DNA from: CBIHON01 sp966211965
GTDB lineage: Bacteria; Pseudomonadota; Gammaproteobacteria; Burkholderiales; Burkholderiaceae_D
Direction: 5' to 3'
Assembly (NCBI GenBank): GCA_966211965.1
Contig: CBIHON010000026.1
Location: 1 to 64,000, forward strand
Length of the DNA stretch: 64,000 nt
This document shows positions 49,462-57,000 of the stretch, piece by piece; position 1 is the stretch's first letter, and every line of letters starts with the position of its first letter. The notes below the pieces were generated by a model. That model saw nothing but the letters and a program-made list of their open reading frames with translations. It was not told the origin of the DNA and did not search any database. The position numbers and the translations under genes are program-made.

Positions 49462-50316
49462 CTACAGCCCGGTAAAAAACCGCTGGTCCATCTCTTCCAG
49501 GCCGAGCGTTTCGAGCACATCATGCAGCCGCTCGCCCGGACGCCGGCGCGGCAGGTTCTTGTAGCTGGCGATGATGAGTTCGTTCTTCATCGAATGCTCC
49601 CAGCCCACCAGTTCGGTCACGTTGACCTGGTAGCCATGCGCTTCCAGTTGCAGGCAACGCAGCACGTTGGTGACCTGGCTGCCGAACTCGCGCGTGTGCA
49701 GGGGATGGCGCCAGATTTCGGTCAGCGCATTTTTTGCCAGCGTCCTGCCTTTGTTCTTCTTCAGCACCGCAGCGACTTCGGCCTGGCAGCATGGCACCAG
49801 CACGATAAACCTGGCCTGTCTCTTCAGGGCAAAACGGATGGCATCGTCGGTCGCGGTATTGCAGGCGTGCAGCGCGGTCACGATGTCGATTTTTTCCGGA
49901 AGGCGATCCGATTCGATCGATTCCGCAACCGACAGATTGAGGAAAGACATGCCGGGGAAACCCAAGCGCTTGGCCAGCTCTTCGGATTTCTTGACCAGTT
50001 CGTCGCGGGTTTCTATGCCGTAGATATGCGAGGCATCGTGCCGGGCCTTGAAAAACAGGTCGTACAGGATGAATCCAAGATAGGATTTCCCCGCACCGTG
50101 GTCGACCAGTTGAATATCCTCATGCTCTTGCCGGATCTCGTCGAGCAAAGGCTCGATGAATTGGGTCAGATGATAGACCTGCTTGAGCTTGCGCCGGCTG
50201 TCCTGGTTCATCTTGCCGTCGCGGGTCAGGATGTGCAGTTCTTTCAGCAGCTCGATCGATTGGCCGGGCTTGATTTCGTGTTTCTGGTCGGGAGGGCTTG
50301 CGGATTTGGCGTTCAT
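49462..50316 (-). CDS. SAM-dependent methyltransferase between egtD and egtB, function unassigned
   Basis: A 284-residue soluble protein with a class I methyltransferase core. Motif I is IQLVDHGAGKSYLGFILYDL (about 68-88), an acidic motif II follows in YGIETRDELVKKSEEL, and motif IV-like IDIVTALHACNTATDDAI has the LHACN Asn-containing loop also seen in a family of cytosolic methyltransferases with RNA-modifying or unknown roles. Then VLVPCCQAEV, a PCC element, and a basic C-terminal domain. It is in tandem with egtD (116 bases) and egtB (54 bases) on the same strand. This gene is not part of the known ergothioneine pathway, so its role there is open. No signal peptide. Confidence 0.8.
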   Translation of the reverse strand: MNAKSASPPDQKHEIKPGQSIELLKELHILTRDGKMNQDSRRKLKQVYHLTQFIEPLLDEIRQEHEDIQLVDHGAGKSYLGFILYDLFFKARHDASHIYGIETRDELVKKSEELAKRLGFPGMSFLNLSVAESIESDRLPEKIDIVTALHACNTATDDAIRFALKRQARFIVLVPCCQAEVAAVLKKNKGRTLAKNALTEIWRHPLHTREFGSQVTNVLRCLQLEAHGYQVNVTELVGWEHSMKNELIIASYKNLPRRRPGERLHDVLETLGLEEMDQRFFTGL

Positions 50317-50432
50317 CTGGCTGCTTATTTACTGGCTGGTCAAACCGTCATTCTATTTGAACGGCGTGTCCTGCGAAAACCAAAGAGCAACGTGCCGTTT
50401 CGAATATTGCGCAGACCAAACCATGCCGCCCC

Positions 50433-51491
50433 TCAAAACGCCCGGGCATGAATGACCGCAAACCATCGCCGCGCATCGGTCCACATCCGCGCCGCCCCAA
50501 ACCCGGCCTGCCCCAGCAATTCAAGAAAAGCCTCCGGTTCGTACTTGCAGCTGTTCTCGGTATGGATGCGCTCGCCCCGAAGGAAGCGACGCCGCCCGCC
50601 GTCCCAGTTTGCATGAACATCGGTACGGGCTTCAAGGTGCATTTCAATCCGGCTCCGTGCCGGGTTGAACAATGCAAGATGGCGCCACGCGCGGATATCG
50701 AAATCGGCGTCCAGCAAGGTATTCAGGTGGCGCAACAGGTTCAGGTTGAAAGCTGCGGTCACGCCGAGGCCGTCGTCATAGGCGGCCTCCAGAATCGCCT
50801 TGTCCTTGATCAAGTCGACACCGATCAACAAACCGCCGCCGCTGTCGCACGCCACGTGCAAACGCCGCAGGAATGCCAGCGCCTCTTGCGGCGTGAAATT
50901 GCCGATCGATGATCCGGGATAAAAAAACAAGCGTCCGCTGCCGCGCACCGCATCCGGCAAATTCAGTTCGGAGGAAAAATCCGTGCCGACGCCGAGCATC
51001 GCCACTTGCGGAAAGCGCTGCTGCAAGTTGCCGACAGCCTCACGCAAATGATCGACCGAAATATCGACCGGCACATACTGCGCCGGTTGCAGAGAAGGGA
51101 ATAATTTTGCCGCCTTGGCGCAATTGCCGGCGCCCAGATCGATCAGCGTGCAGCCTCTGCCGGCCGATTGCGCAATCTCATCGGCATGCGCGTCGAAAAT
51201 CGCGGCCTCGGTACGGGTAGGGTAATACTCGGGCAATTCGCAAATCGCCTCGAACAACTTGGAACCCAGTGTGTCGTACAGGTATTTTGCGGCCGTGCTG
51301 GCTTGTGGCGCCAGCAAGCCGGCGCTCAGTTCGGCGCGGATGGTTTCGGGATGTGCTTCCCCGATCTGAATGAAACCGCTTTCAATGGTTTGAAACGGAT
51401 TCGTGCCGAGTGGAGAGAAACCTGGAGGAAAGATGCGGCGTTGACCGCTGCAAGGACGAGGGACGGTGGCTTTCGAGGTTTTTGCTATCAT
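50433..51491 (-). CDS. egtD: L-histidine N(alpha)-methyltransferase EgtD
   Basis: A 352-residue EgtD-family enzyme with the diagnostic KYLYDTLGSKLFEAICELPE and YYPTRTEAAI block (about 68-95), motif I TLIDLGAGNCAKAAKLF, the YVPVDISVDHL acidic loop, LFFYPGSSIGNFTPQEAL, and a C-terminal hercynine-pocket region (AFNLNLLRHLNTLLDADFDI, RGERIHTENSCKYEPEAFLE). It adds three methyl groups to histidine to make hercynine, the substrate shared by EgtB and SenA. Residues 1-35 are a less conserved extension, and no internal ATG would keep the family N-terminus. It is divergent from the transporter at 51573 with 81 bases between the starts. Confidence 0.95.
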   Translation of the reverse strand: MIAKTSKATVPRPCSGQRRIFPPGFSPLGTNPFQTIESGFIQIGEAHPETIRAELSAGLLAPQASTAAKYLYDTLGSKLFEAICELPEYYPTRTEAAIFDAHADEIAQSAGRGCTLIDLGAGNCAKAAKLFPSLQPAQYVPVDISVDHLREAVGNLQQRFPQVAMLGVGTDFSSELNLPDAVRGSGRLFFYPGSSIGNFTPQEALAFLRRLHVACDSGGGLLIGVDLIKDKAILEAAYDDGLGVTAAFNLNLLRHLNTLLDADFDIRAWRHLALFNPARSRIEMHLEARTDVHANWDGGRRRFLRGERIHTENSCKYEPEAFLELLGQAGFGAARMWTDARRWFAVIHARAF

Positions 51492-51572
51492 AATCGGTTG
51501 GTTTCCTGTGTCCCTTGCGCTTGCCGCTTACTTGGCCGTATCAGATCTTTTTTCCTTGCAAAGGCTTTTTTC

Positions 51573-52448
51573 ATGAGCAAATTCTCCGCCGTCAAATCGA
51601 TTAGATCGCTGTTGGCGCTTTCGTTCACCGCCGCGCTGCTCGCTTGCGGCGCCGGTCATGCCCAACAGGTATTCCGCGTGTCGGCGATCCCTGACGAAGC
51701 GCCGACCGAACTGCAGCGTAAATTCAAGCCGCTGGGTTCGTACCTTGAGCAAAAACTCGGCATGAAAGTCGAGTTCACCCCGGTCACCGATTACGCCGCC
51801 TCGGTCGAAGGCTTGATCAACAAAAAAATCGACATGGTCTGGTTTGGCGGCTTCACCTTCGTGCAAGCCAAGGTGCGCAGCAATAACCAAGTGACGCCCC
51901 TGGTCCAGCGCGAGGAAGACGAGAAATTCAAATCGGTCTTCATTACCACCAGCAAGGACATCAACAGGCTGGAAGACCTGAAAGGAAAAACCTTCAGCTT
52001 CGGGTCGGAATCCTCGACTTCCGGGCACTTGATGCCACGCTCTTTCCTGCTGGCCGCCAGAATCAATCCGGAGACGGACATGAAGCGCATCGCTTTTTCC
52101 GGCGCGCATGACGCGACGGTTGCGGCGGTGTCGGGCGGCAAGGTGGATGCCGGCGCCTTGAATATTTCGGTCTGGGAAAAAATGCTGAGCGAGAAAAAAG
52201 TCGATCCTGCCCAGGTGCGCGTGTTCTACACCACCCCCGGCTATTACGATTACAACTGGACGGTGCGTTCGGACATGAATCCGGATTTGAAAAAGAAGCT
52301 GAGCGATGCCTTCCTCGCGCTGAGCAAGAACGATCCGCAGGGCAAGGAAATCCTGGAACTGCAGCGCGCGTCGAAATTCATTCCGACCAAGACGGAGAAT
52401 TATGCGGCGATCGAAACCGCCGCACGCAGCGCGGGCTTGTTGAAATAA
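51573..52448 (+). CDS. PhnD-type ABC transporter binding protein, putative selenate/selenium clade
   Basis: A 291-residue periplasmic protein with signal peptide (SLLALSFTAALLACGAGHAQ). The frame extends far upstream, but the ATG at 51573 follows AAAGGC and gives the signal sequence. Family features: FRVSAIPDEAPTELQRKFKP, VEFTPVTDYAASVEGLINKK, MVWFGGFTFVQAKVRS, SFGSESSTSGHLMPRSFLLA and FYTTPGYYDYNWTVRSDM. From memory this set of blocks matches a PhnD subclade annotated as a putative selenate transporter and found near selD and EgtB-like genes. The placement divergent from egtD, with senA/selD elsewhere in the window, supports that. Phosphonate is the alternative substrate. ATPase and two permeases follow. 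Confidence 0.8.
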   Translation: MSKFSAVKSIRSLLALSFTAALLACGAGHAQQVFRVSAIPDEAPTELQRKFKPLGSYLEQKLGMKVEFTPVTDYAASVEGLINKKIDMVWFGGFTFVQAKVRSNNQVTPLVQREEDEKFKSVFITTSKDINRLEDLKGKTFSFGSESSTSGHLMPRSFLLAARINPETDMKRIAFSGAHDATVAAVSGGKVDAGALNISVWEKMLSEKKVDPAQVRVFYTTPGYYDYNWTVRSDMNPDLKKKLSDAFLALSKNDPQGKEILELQRASKFIPTKTENYAAIETAARSAGLLK

Positions 52449-52588
52449 TTGCCTTGCAAAACCGTAGCGCGCTGAGCGTATGATCCCGAAGGAGTCGGCA
52501 GCGCCCCGGCACTCTTGCGCACAGCGCACGCTGCGTTCTCCATTCTTTAAGGTTTGAAGCGCATCCCGGCCTTGGACTGCAACAAAAG

Positions 52589-53410
52589 ATGACCTTCACT
52601 CTGAACCAGCTCTGCGTGCGACACCATGCCGCCGGTCCCGATACGCGGCCGGCCTTGCATGACATCACGCTCTCGATTGCCCCGGGCGAACAGATCGCCT
52701 TGATCGGCCCCTCCGGCGCCGGCAAGACCACGCTGCTGCACGCGCTGGCTTGCGCCCATCGCCCCGATAGCGGCGGATTCAGCGCCTTCGGCGTCGATCC
52801 ATGGGCCTTGGGCAGCGCGGCCCGCCACGCAATGCGCGCGCGCCTGTTCCTGGCGCCGCAAACGCCGCCGCTGCCGCCGCGCCAGCGCGTCGTGACCGCC
52901 GTGCTGGCCGGACGCCTGCCGCAATGGAGCATGTGGCAAGCCATCGCATCGCTGGTCAAGCCGGCCGACCCGCAAGCTGCGTTCGATGCGCTGTGCCGCT
53001 TCAACCTGCAGGACAAACTGTATGCCAGAGTCGATCGCCTGTCCGGCGGCGAGCGCCAGCGCTGCGGCATGGCGCGCCTGCTGGTCTCGCAAGCAGAAGC
53101 CTTGCTGGTCGACGAGCCGCTGTCCGCGCTCGACCCCACGCTGGCGCGGCAAACGCTGGAAGCGCTGCAACAGGAAGCCGCAGCGCGCGGCGCGACGCTG
53201 GTATGCAGCCTGCATCAGGTCGAACTTGCACGCGCGCATTTTCCGCGCATCCTCGGCTTGCGCGACGGGCGCATCGTGTTCGACCTCAGGCGCGAAGAAC
53301 TGAGCGATGCCGTGGTCGCGCTGCTGTACCGCAATGCGCAAACCAATCCGCAGCCGGAACCGGTCCTGCCTTCGCAGGTACCGGTTCCGGCCGCTCCACG
53401 CTGTTTCTGA
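52589..53410 (+). CDS. PhnC-like ABC transporter ATP-binding protein
   Basis: A 273-residue ATPase with Walker A IGPSGAGKTTLLHAL (about 38-52), Q loop LFLAPQTPPLPPRQRVVTAV, signature LSGGERQRCGMA, Walker B ALLVDEPLSALDPTL and switch His in CSLHQVELA. The C-terminus is Pro-rich and extends past the core (PEPVLPSQVPVPAAP). The LAPQTPPLPPR stretch, rather than the usual PhnC Q-loop context, is notable. It follows the binding protein by 140 bases and ends four bases before the first permease. It energises the 53414/54247 permease pair. Confidence 0.9.
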   Translation: MTFTLNQLCVRHHAAGPDTRPALHDITLSIAPGEQIALIGPSGAGKTTLLHALACAHRPDSGGFSAFGVDPWALGSAARHAMRARLFLAPQTPPLPPRQRVVTAVLAGRLPQWSMWQAIASLVKPADPQAAFDALCRFNLQDKLYARVDRLSGGERQRCGMARLLVSQAEALLVDEPLSALDPTLARQTLEALQQEAAARGATLVCSLHQVELARAHFPRILGLRDGRIVFDLRREELSDAVVALLYRNAQTNPQPEPVLPSQVPVPAAPRCF

Positions 53411-53413
53411 TCG

Positions 53414-54250
53414 ATGGACGGCAGCGCATACGGCAATCCCCGCCACGACCCCGCTTGGCGCGGCCGCGTCCTCGGCCTGCTCGCCGCGCTCGCCGTGTTG
53501 TGGCCGACGCTGGTGATGAGCGAGTTCAAGCCATGGGCCTTGCTCGACGCACAAAGCCTGCAAGCGACCGGCCGTTTCCTGGCCGGCTTCTTTCCGCCGG
53601 CACATTCGCCCGAATTCCTGCAACTGGTTTTGGAGGCGACCTGGCAAACCGTCGCCATGGCCAGCGCCGGCCTGACGCTGGCGCTGCTCGGCGCGATACC
53701 GCTGACCCTGATCGTGACCGAACGCCTGTCGATTTCCCGCCTGGGCACCGGACGCACCAGCGTGCTCGCCACGCTCATCCGGCAAAGCGTGCGCTGGCTG
53801 CTGGTGGTGCTGCGCAGCGTGCCGGAACTGGTATGGGCCTTGCTGCTGGTGCGCATCGTCGGCCTCGGCCCAAGCGCCGGCGTATTTGCGATCGCCCTCA
53901 CCTATTGCGGCATGCTGGGCAAGGTCTATGCGGAAATTCTTGAATCGTCCGACGCCCATGCCACCGAGGTCTTGCTCAGGAACGGCAGCGGGCGGCTGGC
54001 GGCGCTGTTCTATGGCGCCTTGCCGGAAGCCGCGTCGGAACTCTTGTCCTACACCGTCTATCGATGGGAATGCGCGATCCGCGGCTCGGTCGTGATGGGC
54101 TTCGTCGGCGCCGGCGGGCTCGGGCAGCGCATGGATGAGTCGATGAAAATGCTGGCCGGCGGCGAAGTCGCGAGCATGCTGATCGTCTTCGTGCTGCTCG
54201 TGGCGGGCGCCGATGCGGTCAGCAAGTTGTTGCGCAGGCGGGTCGGATGA
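53414..54250 (+). CDS. PhnE-like ABC transporter permease, first subunit
   Basis: A 278-residue permease with membrane helices near 20-40 (VLGLLAALAVLWPTLVMS), 80-105 (QTVAMASAGLTLALLGAIPL), 125-165, and toward the end (MLIVFVLLVAGADAVSKLL). The family's ETV/QTVAMA...LGAIPLTL and VLRSVPELVWALLLVRIVGL blocks are present, with WECAIRGSVVMGFVGAGGLG near 210-230. A GTG or ATG within the first few codons could also start it; ATG at 53414 is closest to the ATPase stop. Its end overlaps the second permease by four bases. Fused or paired PhnE subunits normally form a heterodimer. Confidence 0.9.
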   Translation: MDGSAYGNPRHDPAWRGRVLGLLAALAVLWPTLVMSEFKPWALLDAQSLQATGRFLAGFFPPAHSPEFLQLVLEATWQTVAMASAGLTLALLGAIPLTLIVTERLSISRLGTGRTSVLATLIRQSVRWLLVVLRSVPELVWALLLVRIVGLGPSAGVFAIALTYCGMLGKVYAEILESSDAHATEVLLRNGSGRLAALFYGALPEAASELLSYTVYRWECAIRGSVVMGFVGAGGLGQRMDESMKMLAGGEVASMLIVFVLLVAGADAVSKLLRRRVG

Positions 54251-55041
54251 AACCTGCCTTGCCTCCGGCGCAGCCTATTGTGCGCGCTTCGACGCTCCTG
54301 TTGCTGGCCGGCCTGCTGGCGCTGATTGTGGCCAGCTTCGCCTCGCTGCCTTTGCAATGGAGCGCCTTCTTTACCGCGGACGCATTGCGGACCACGCAGG
54401 AATTCCTGCGCGGCTTCGCCCCGCCCGAAACCGCGCCTGCGTTCTTATACAAGGTTACGCTCGGTGCCGCCGAGACGCTCTCGATGTCGGCGCTCGGCAC
54501 CGCCATTGCCGCCTTGCTCGGCGCCGTCCTGGCATTGCCCGCGGCGGGGCGCTTCGGCGCCGTGGCACGCGCCGCCACGCGCATGTTGCTCAACGTCCTG
54601 CGTTCGATACCGGAACTGGTATGGGCCGCGATCCTCCTGATCACCGCCGGCCTCGGCCCCTTCGCCGGCACCATGGCGCTGGCCGCGCATACCACGGGAG
54701 TACTCGGCCGTTTGTTCGCCGATGCATTGGAGAACACCCCGCCGGCGCCGGAAGCGACGTTGCGCATCAACGGGGCCCAGCCGATGGCGGCGTTCCTGTA
54801 TGCGACCCTGCCGCAGATCACGCCGCAAATGATGTCTTACACCCTGTACCGCTGGGAAAACAATATCCGCGCTGCAGCCATCCTCGGCGTGGTCGGCGCC
54901 GGCGGGCTGGGGCAGATGCTGAAGTACCATTTGTCGCTGTTTCAAATGCAGCAAGGAGCGACGGTGATCCTGGCGATGCTGGTATTGGTGGCACTGGTGG
55001 ATGCAGTTAGTTTTGGGTTGCGGCGGGTGATGATGCGGTGA
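54247..55041 (+). CDS. PhnE-like ABC transporter permease, second subunit
   Basis: A 264-residue paralogue of the preceding permease: ETLSMSALGTAIAALLGAVL, VLRSIPELVWAAILLITAGL and RWENNIRAAAILGVVGAGGL correspond block by block. First helix at about 12-33 (STLLLLAGLLALIVASFASL). The ATG overlaps the previous stop (ATGA). It ends the operon; 98 bases on, a palindromic repeat follows. Two different permease subunits with one ATPase make a heterodimeric importer. Substrate is inferred from the binding protein. Confidence 0.9.
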   Translation: MKPALPPAQPIVRASTLLLLAGLLALIVASFASLPLQWSAFFTADALRTTQEFLRGFAPPETAPAFLYKVTLGAAETLSMSALGTAIAALLGAVLALPAAGRFGAVARAATRMLLNVLRSIPELVWAAILLITAGLGPFAGTMALAAHTTGVLGRLFADALENTPPAPEATLRINGAQPMAAFLYATLPQITPQMMSYTLYRWENNIRAAAILGVVGAGGLGQMLKYHLSLFQMQQGATVILAMLVLVALVDAVSFGLRRVMMR

Positions 55042-55138
55042 GACAAGGCCTCGTCCCTTGCAGGGGGAGGATTAGGGAGGGGGTGGTGCCGTCGTTCATC
55101 CGAGCCACGCAAAATATCAACCGCATCCTCCCTCCTAA

Positions 55139-55205
55139 CAGGCTGTTGAAAAACGTAGCGAGCAGATCTCGATATCGGTCCGCGCAGTAGTTTTTCAACA
55201 GCCTG
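55139..55205. repeat. 16-bp perfect inverted repeat, dispersed palindrome
   Basis: CAGGCTGTTGAAAAAC (55139-55154) and its complement (55190-55205) surround 35 bases. It is nested in a looser outer pair (CCTTGCAGGGGGAGG near 55056-55070 and CCTTCCCCCTGCGAGG near 55210). No gene lies in 55042-55585, which is filled with such elements. Confidence 0.7.
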
Positions 55206-55360
55206 CCGACCTTCCCCCTGCGAGGGGGGAAGGGACCAAGCCGCAAGGATTTCGAACGTCCGTGCATTCTTGTGCAGACGCCTGAGAACCTGTTCAGGGG
55301 CTTGAAAGGAAGTGCGCCCGTCCCTCGCTTTCGATCGAAAGACCTGAAATCGGCATTGAT

Positions 55361-55385
55361 AGGAGATGGGTGAAACCCATCTCCT
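55361..55385. repeat. Palindrome AGGAGATGGGT-GAA-ACCCATCTCCT
   Basis: An 11-bp perfect stem with a 3-nt loop. It shares the GATGGGTGAAACCCATC core with the repeat at 17789-17856 and with the tandem units at 55477-55580. Confidence 0.75.
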
Positions 55386-55476
55386 GCGAAAGAGGCCCCC
55401 ACTCCATCTCTCTTCCAAATGGGGGCGGTGCATTGCCCGTTAACTCATTTACAGATGAATCAAAAACTCCAAACAA

Positions 55477-55580
55477 GGATGGGTGGAGCGTAGCGCAACC
55501 CATCACCGGCGGCAAAGGATGGGTGGAGCGTAGCGCAACCCATCACCGGCGGCAAAAGATGGGTTGCGCTACGCTCCCCC
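55477..55580. repeat. Tandem 40-bp repeat plus an inverted partial unit
   Basis: Two identical 40-base units (55477-55516 and 55517-55556), beginning GGATGGGTGGAGCGTAGCGC and ending ACCGGCGGCAAA, are followed by an inverted half unit GATGGGTTGCGCTACGCTCC. This GATGGGT...GCGTAGCGC motif is a familiar dispersed repeat in proteobacteria. It lies directly before the stop of the DUF1501 gene. Only two direct units and no spacers, so it is not a CRISPR. Confidence 0.85.
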
Positions 55581-55585
55581 TACAT

Positions 55586-56965
55586 TCAGCCCATGAAACC
55601 AAGATCCTTCAGCGCGAATCCCGCCAGCTCAGCCTGGAATATCTGCTGATCCAGCGTCGCCGGGTCCGCCCCGAACCAGCGCCCCAGCGTTGCCCCGAAC
55701 TGCTGATTCGAAAACTGGGGAATCCAGGCCCCACGCGTCGTCGCATCATCGGTGCCGCCCAGCGTAAAGTCCGGAAACTGCCCGTACATGCCGCCCTTCA
55801 CCGCCGCACCGATCACCATATGATGATTGCCCCAGGCATGGTCGGTGCCGCTGCTGGCTGGCTGCAAAGTCCGGCCAAAATCGGACATGGTGAAACTGGT
55901 GACCTGGTTCGCCGCGCCGATTTCAGCCAGGGCGTTTTGAAATGCATTCATCGCCTGCGACACCTGGCGCAGCAAATCCCATTGCTGGTAGGACTGACCG
56001 CCATGCGTATCGAAGCCGCCCAGCGAGACGAAATACACTTGGCGTCCCGGCCCCTGCTTGGCGCGCAGATTGATGAGCTGGGTTACCACTTTCAACTGGC
56101 CGGCCAGCGCCGTGCCCGGAAACACCGTCTGCAGCGGCGCCGACGTACTTGCCGTCTGCAAATACGACACCAGGTCGATCCCGCCGAGCAACGCCTTGTT
56201 GCCGGCGTTGGAAATCGCATTGCCGGTATCGGCGCTGAGAATCTGCACCAACGCCGCCTTGCGCGCATCGGCTGCGCTCGGCGGCCAGAAGTTCATGCCG
56301 GCCAGGCTGAGCTGGCCCGAGACCGGCAACAGATTGCCGTGTGTTGCTGCACCTTCGACGAACAACCCGCCGGTGCCGACCGACACCGCATCCAGATGCC
56401 CGCCGGTACCCAGCGCATCGAGCAGCCGCCCGCCCCAGCCGGAAGCCGCCGACGACGGCGTACCGGCCTGCATCTGGATGGTCTGGTCCGAGTGCGAAAA
56501 CAATTGTGGCGGAACCCCGATCCCGGCCTGGTATTGCGCCTTGGTCAACGGCTGACGCAGATTACCGACGTTGAGCACGACCGCCAGCTTGCCCTGTCCG
56601 TACAAGGCATCGAGTTCCGGCATGCCGTAATGGAAAGCGAAGGGCTGCATCGCCGATGCAGCCACCGCTTGCAAGGCAGCGGTGCGCGCCGGCATCAAGG
56701 TATTGGCCGCGGTCGACAGCGCCAAGCCGCTGGGGCCGCGGATCTGGCTGTACTTCGCATAGCGCGCCGCATCGAGCGGCACGACCATGTTGTTGCCGTC
56801 GTTCCCGCCGTACATATAGAGGCAAACCAACGCCTTGTAATCGCTCAACGCGGCATGCGCCGGCTTGGTCACGCCCAGCAGGCCAAGCGCGGAAAGCGCT
56901 CCCATTACGCCGGTCTGGGCGGCAAGGCCGAGAAAATCCCGGCGCGTCATTGGCTTGTCGTTCAT
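55586..56965 (-). CDS. DUF1501 protein, Tat-exported
   Basis: With the start at 56965 (MNDKPMTRRDFLGLAAQTGV), preceded by AAGGAAA, the 459-residue protein begins with a twin-arginine signal (TRRDFLGL then GVMGALSALGLLG). The longer open frame overlaps the upstream gene and has no such signal. The mature part has the DUF1501 blocks: YKALVCLYMYGGNDGNNMVV, FHYGMPELDALYGQGKLAVV, VSLGGFDTHGGQSYQQWDLL and TMSDFGRTLQPASSGTDHAW, resembling sulfatase/alkaline phosphatase folds with metal-site D and H residues. Substrate unknown. Nearly always encoded with DUF1800, here 35 bases upstream. Confidence 0.92.
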   Translation of the reverse strand: MNDKPMTRRDFLGLAAQTGVMGALSALGLLGVTKPAHAALSDYKALVCLYMYGGNDGNNMVVPLDAARYAKYSQIRGPSGLALSTAANTLMPARTAALQAVAASAMQPFAFHYGMPELDALYGQGKLAVVLNVGNLRQPLTKAQYQAGIGVPPQLFSHSDQTIQMQAGTPSSAASGWGGRLLDALGTGGHLDAVSVGTGGLFVEGAATHGNLLPVSGQLSLAGMNFWPPSAADARKAALVQILSADTGNAISNAGNKALLGGIDLVSYLQTASTSAPLQTVFPGTALAGQLKVVTQLINLRAKQGPGRQVYFVSLGGFDTHGGQSYQQWDLLRQVSQAMNAFQNALAEIGAANQVTSFTMSDFGRTLQPASSGTDHAWGNHHMVIGAAVKGGMYGQFPDFTLGGTDDATTRGAWIPQFSNQQFGATLGRWFGADPATLDQQIFQAELAGFALKDLGFMG

Positions 56966-57000
56966 GGCGATTTCCTTGTCGGTACTGCGGCGGCCGCGGT

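Noticed and set aside
52547..53959. 470-codon minus-strand frame opposite the PhnC/PhnE genes
   Set aside because: Antisense shadow; the plus-strand ATPase and permease motifs are complete.
51573..55041. Phosphonate (phnDCE) operon
   Set aside because: No phosphonate-degradation genes are nearby, and the binding protein's blocks and the egt/sel context favour the putative selenium clade; phosphonate remains possible, so no phn symbols were assigned.
55477..55580. Possible CRISPR array
   Set aside because: Only two adjacent direct units without spacers and one inverted half unit; a dispersed palindromic repeat explains it.
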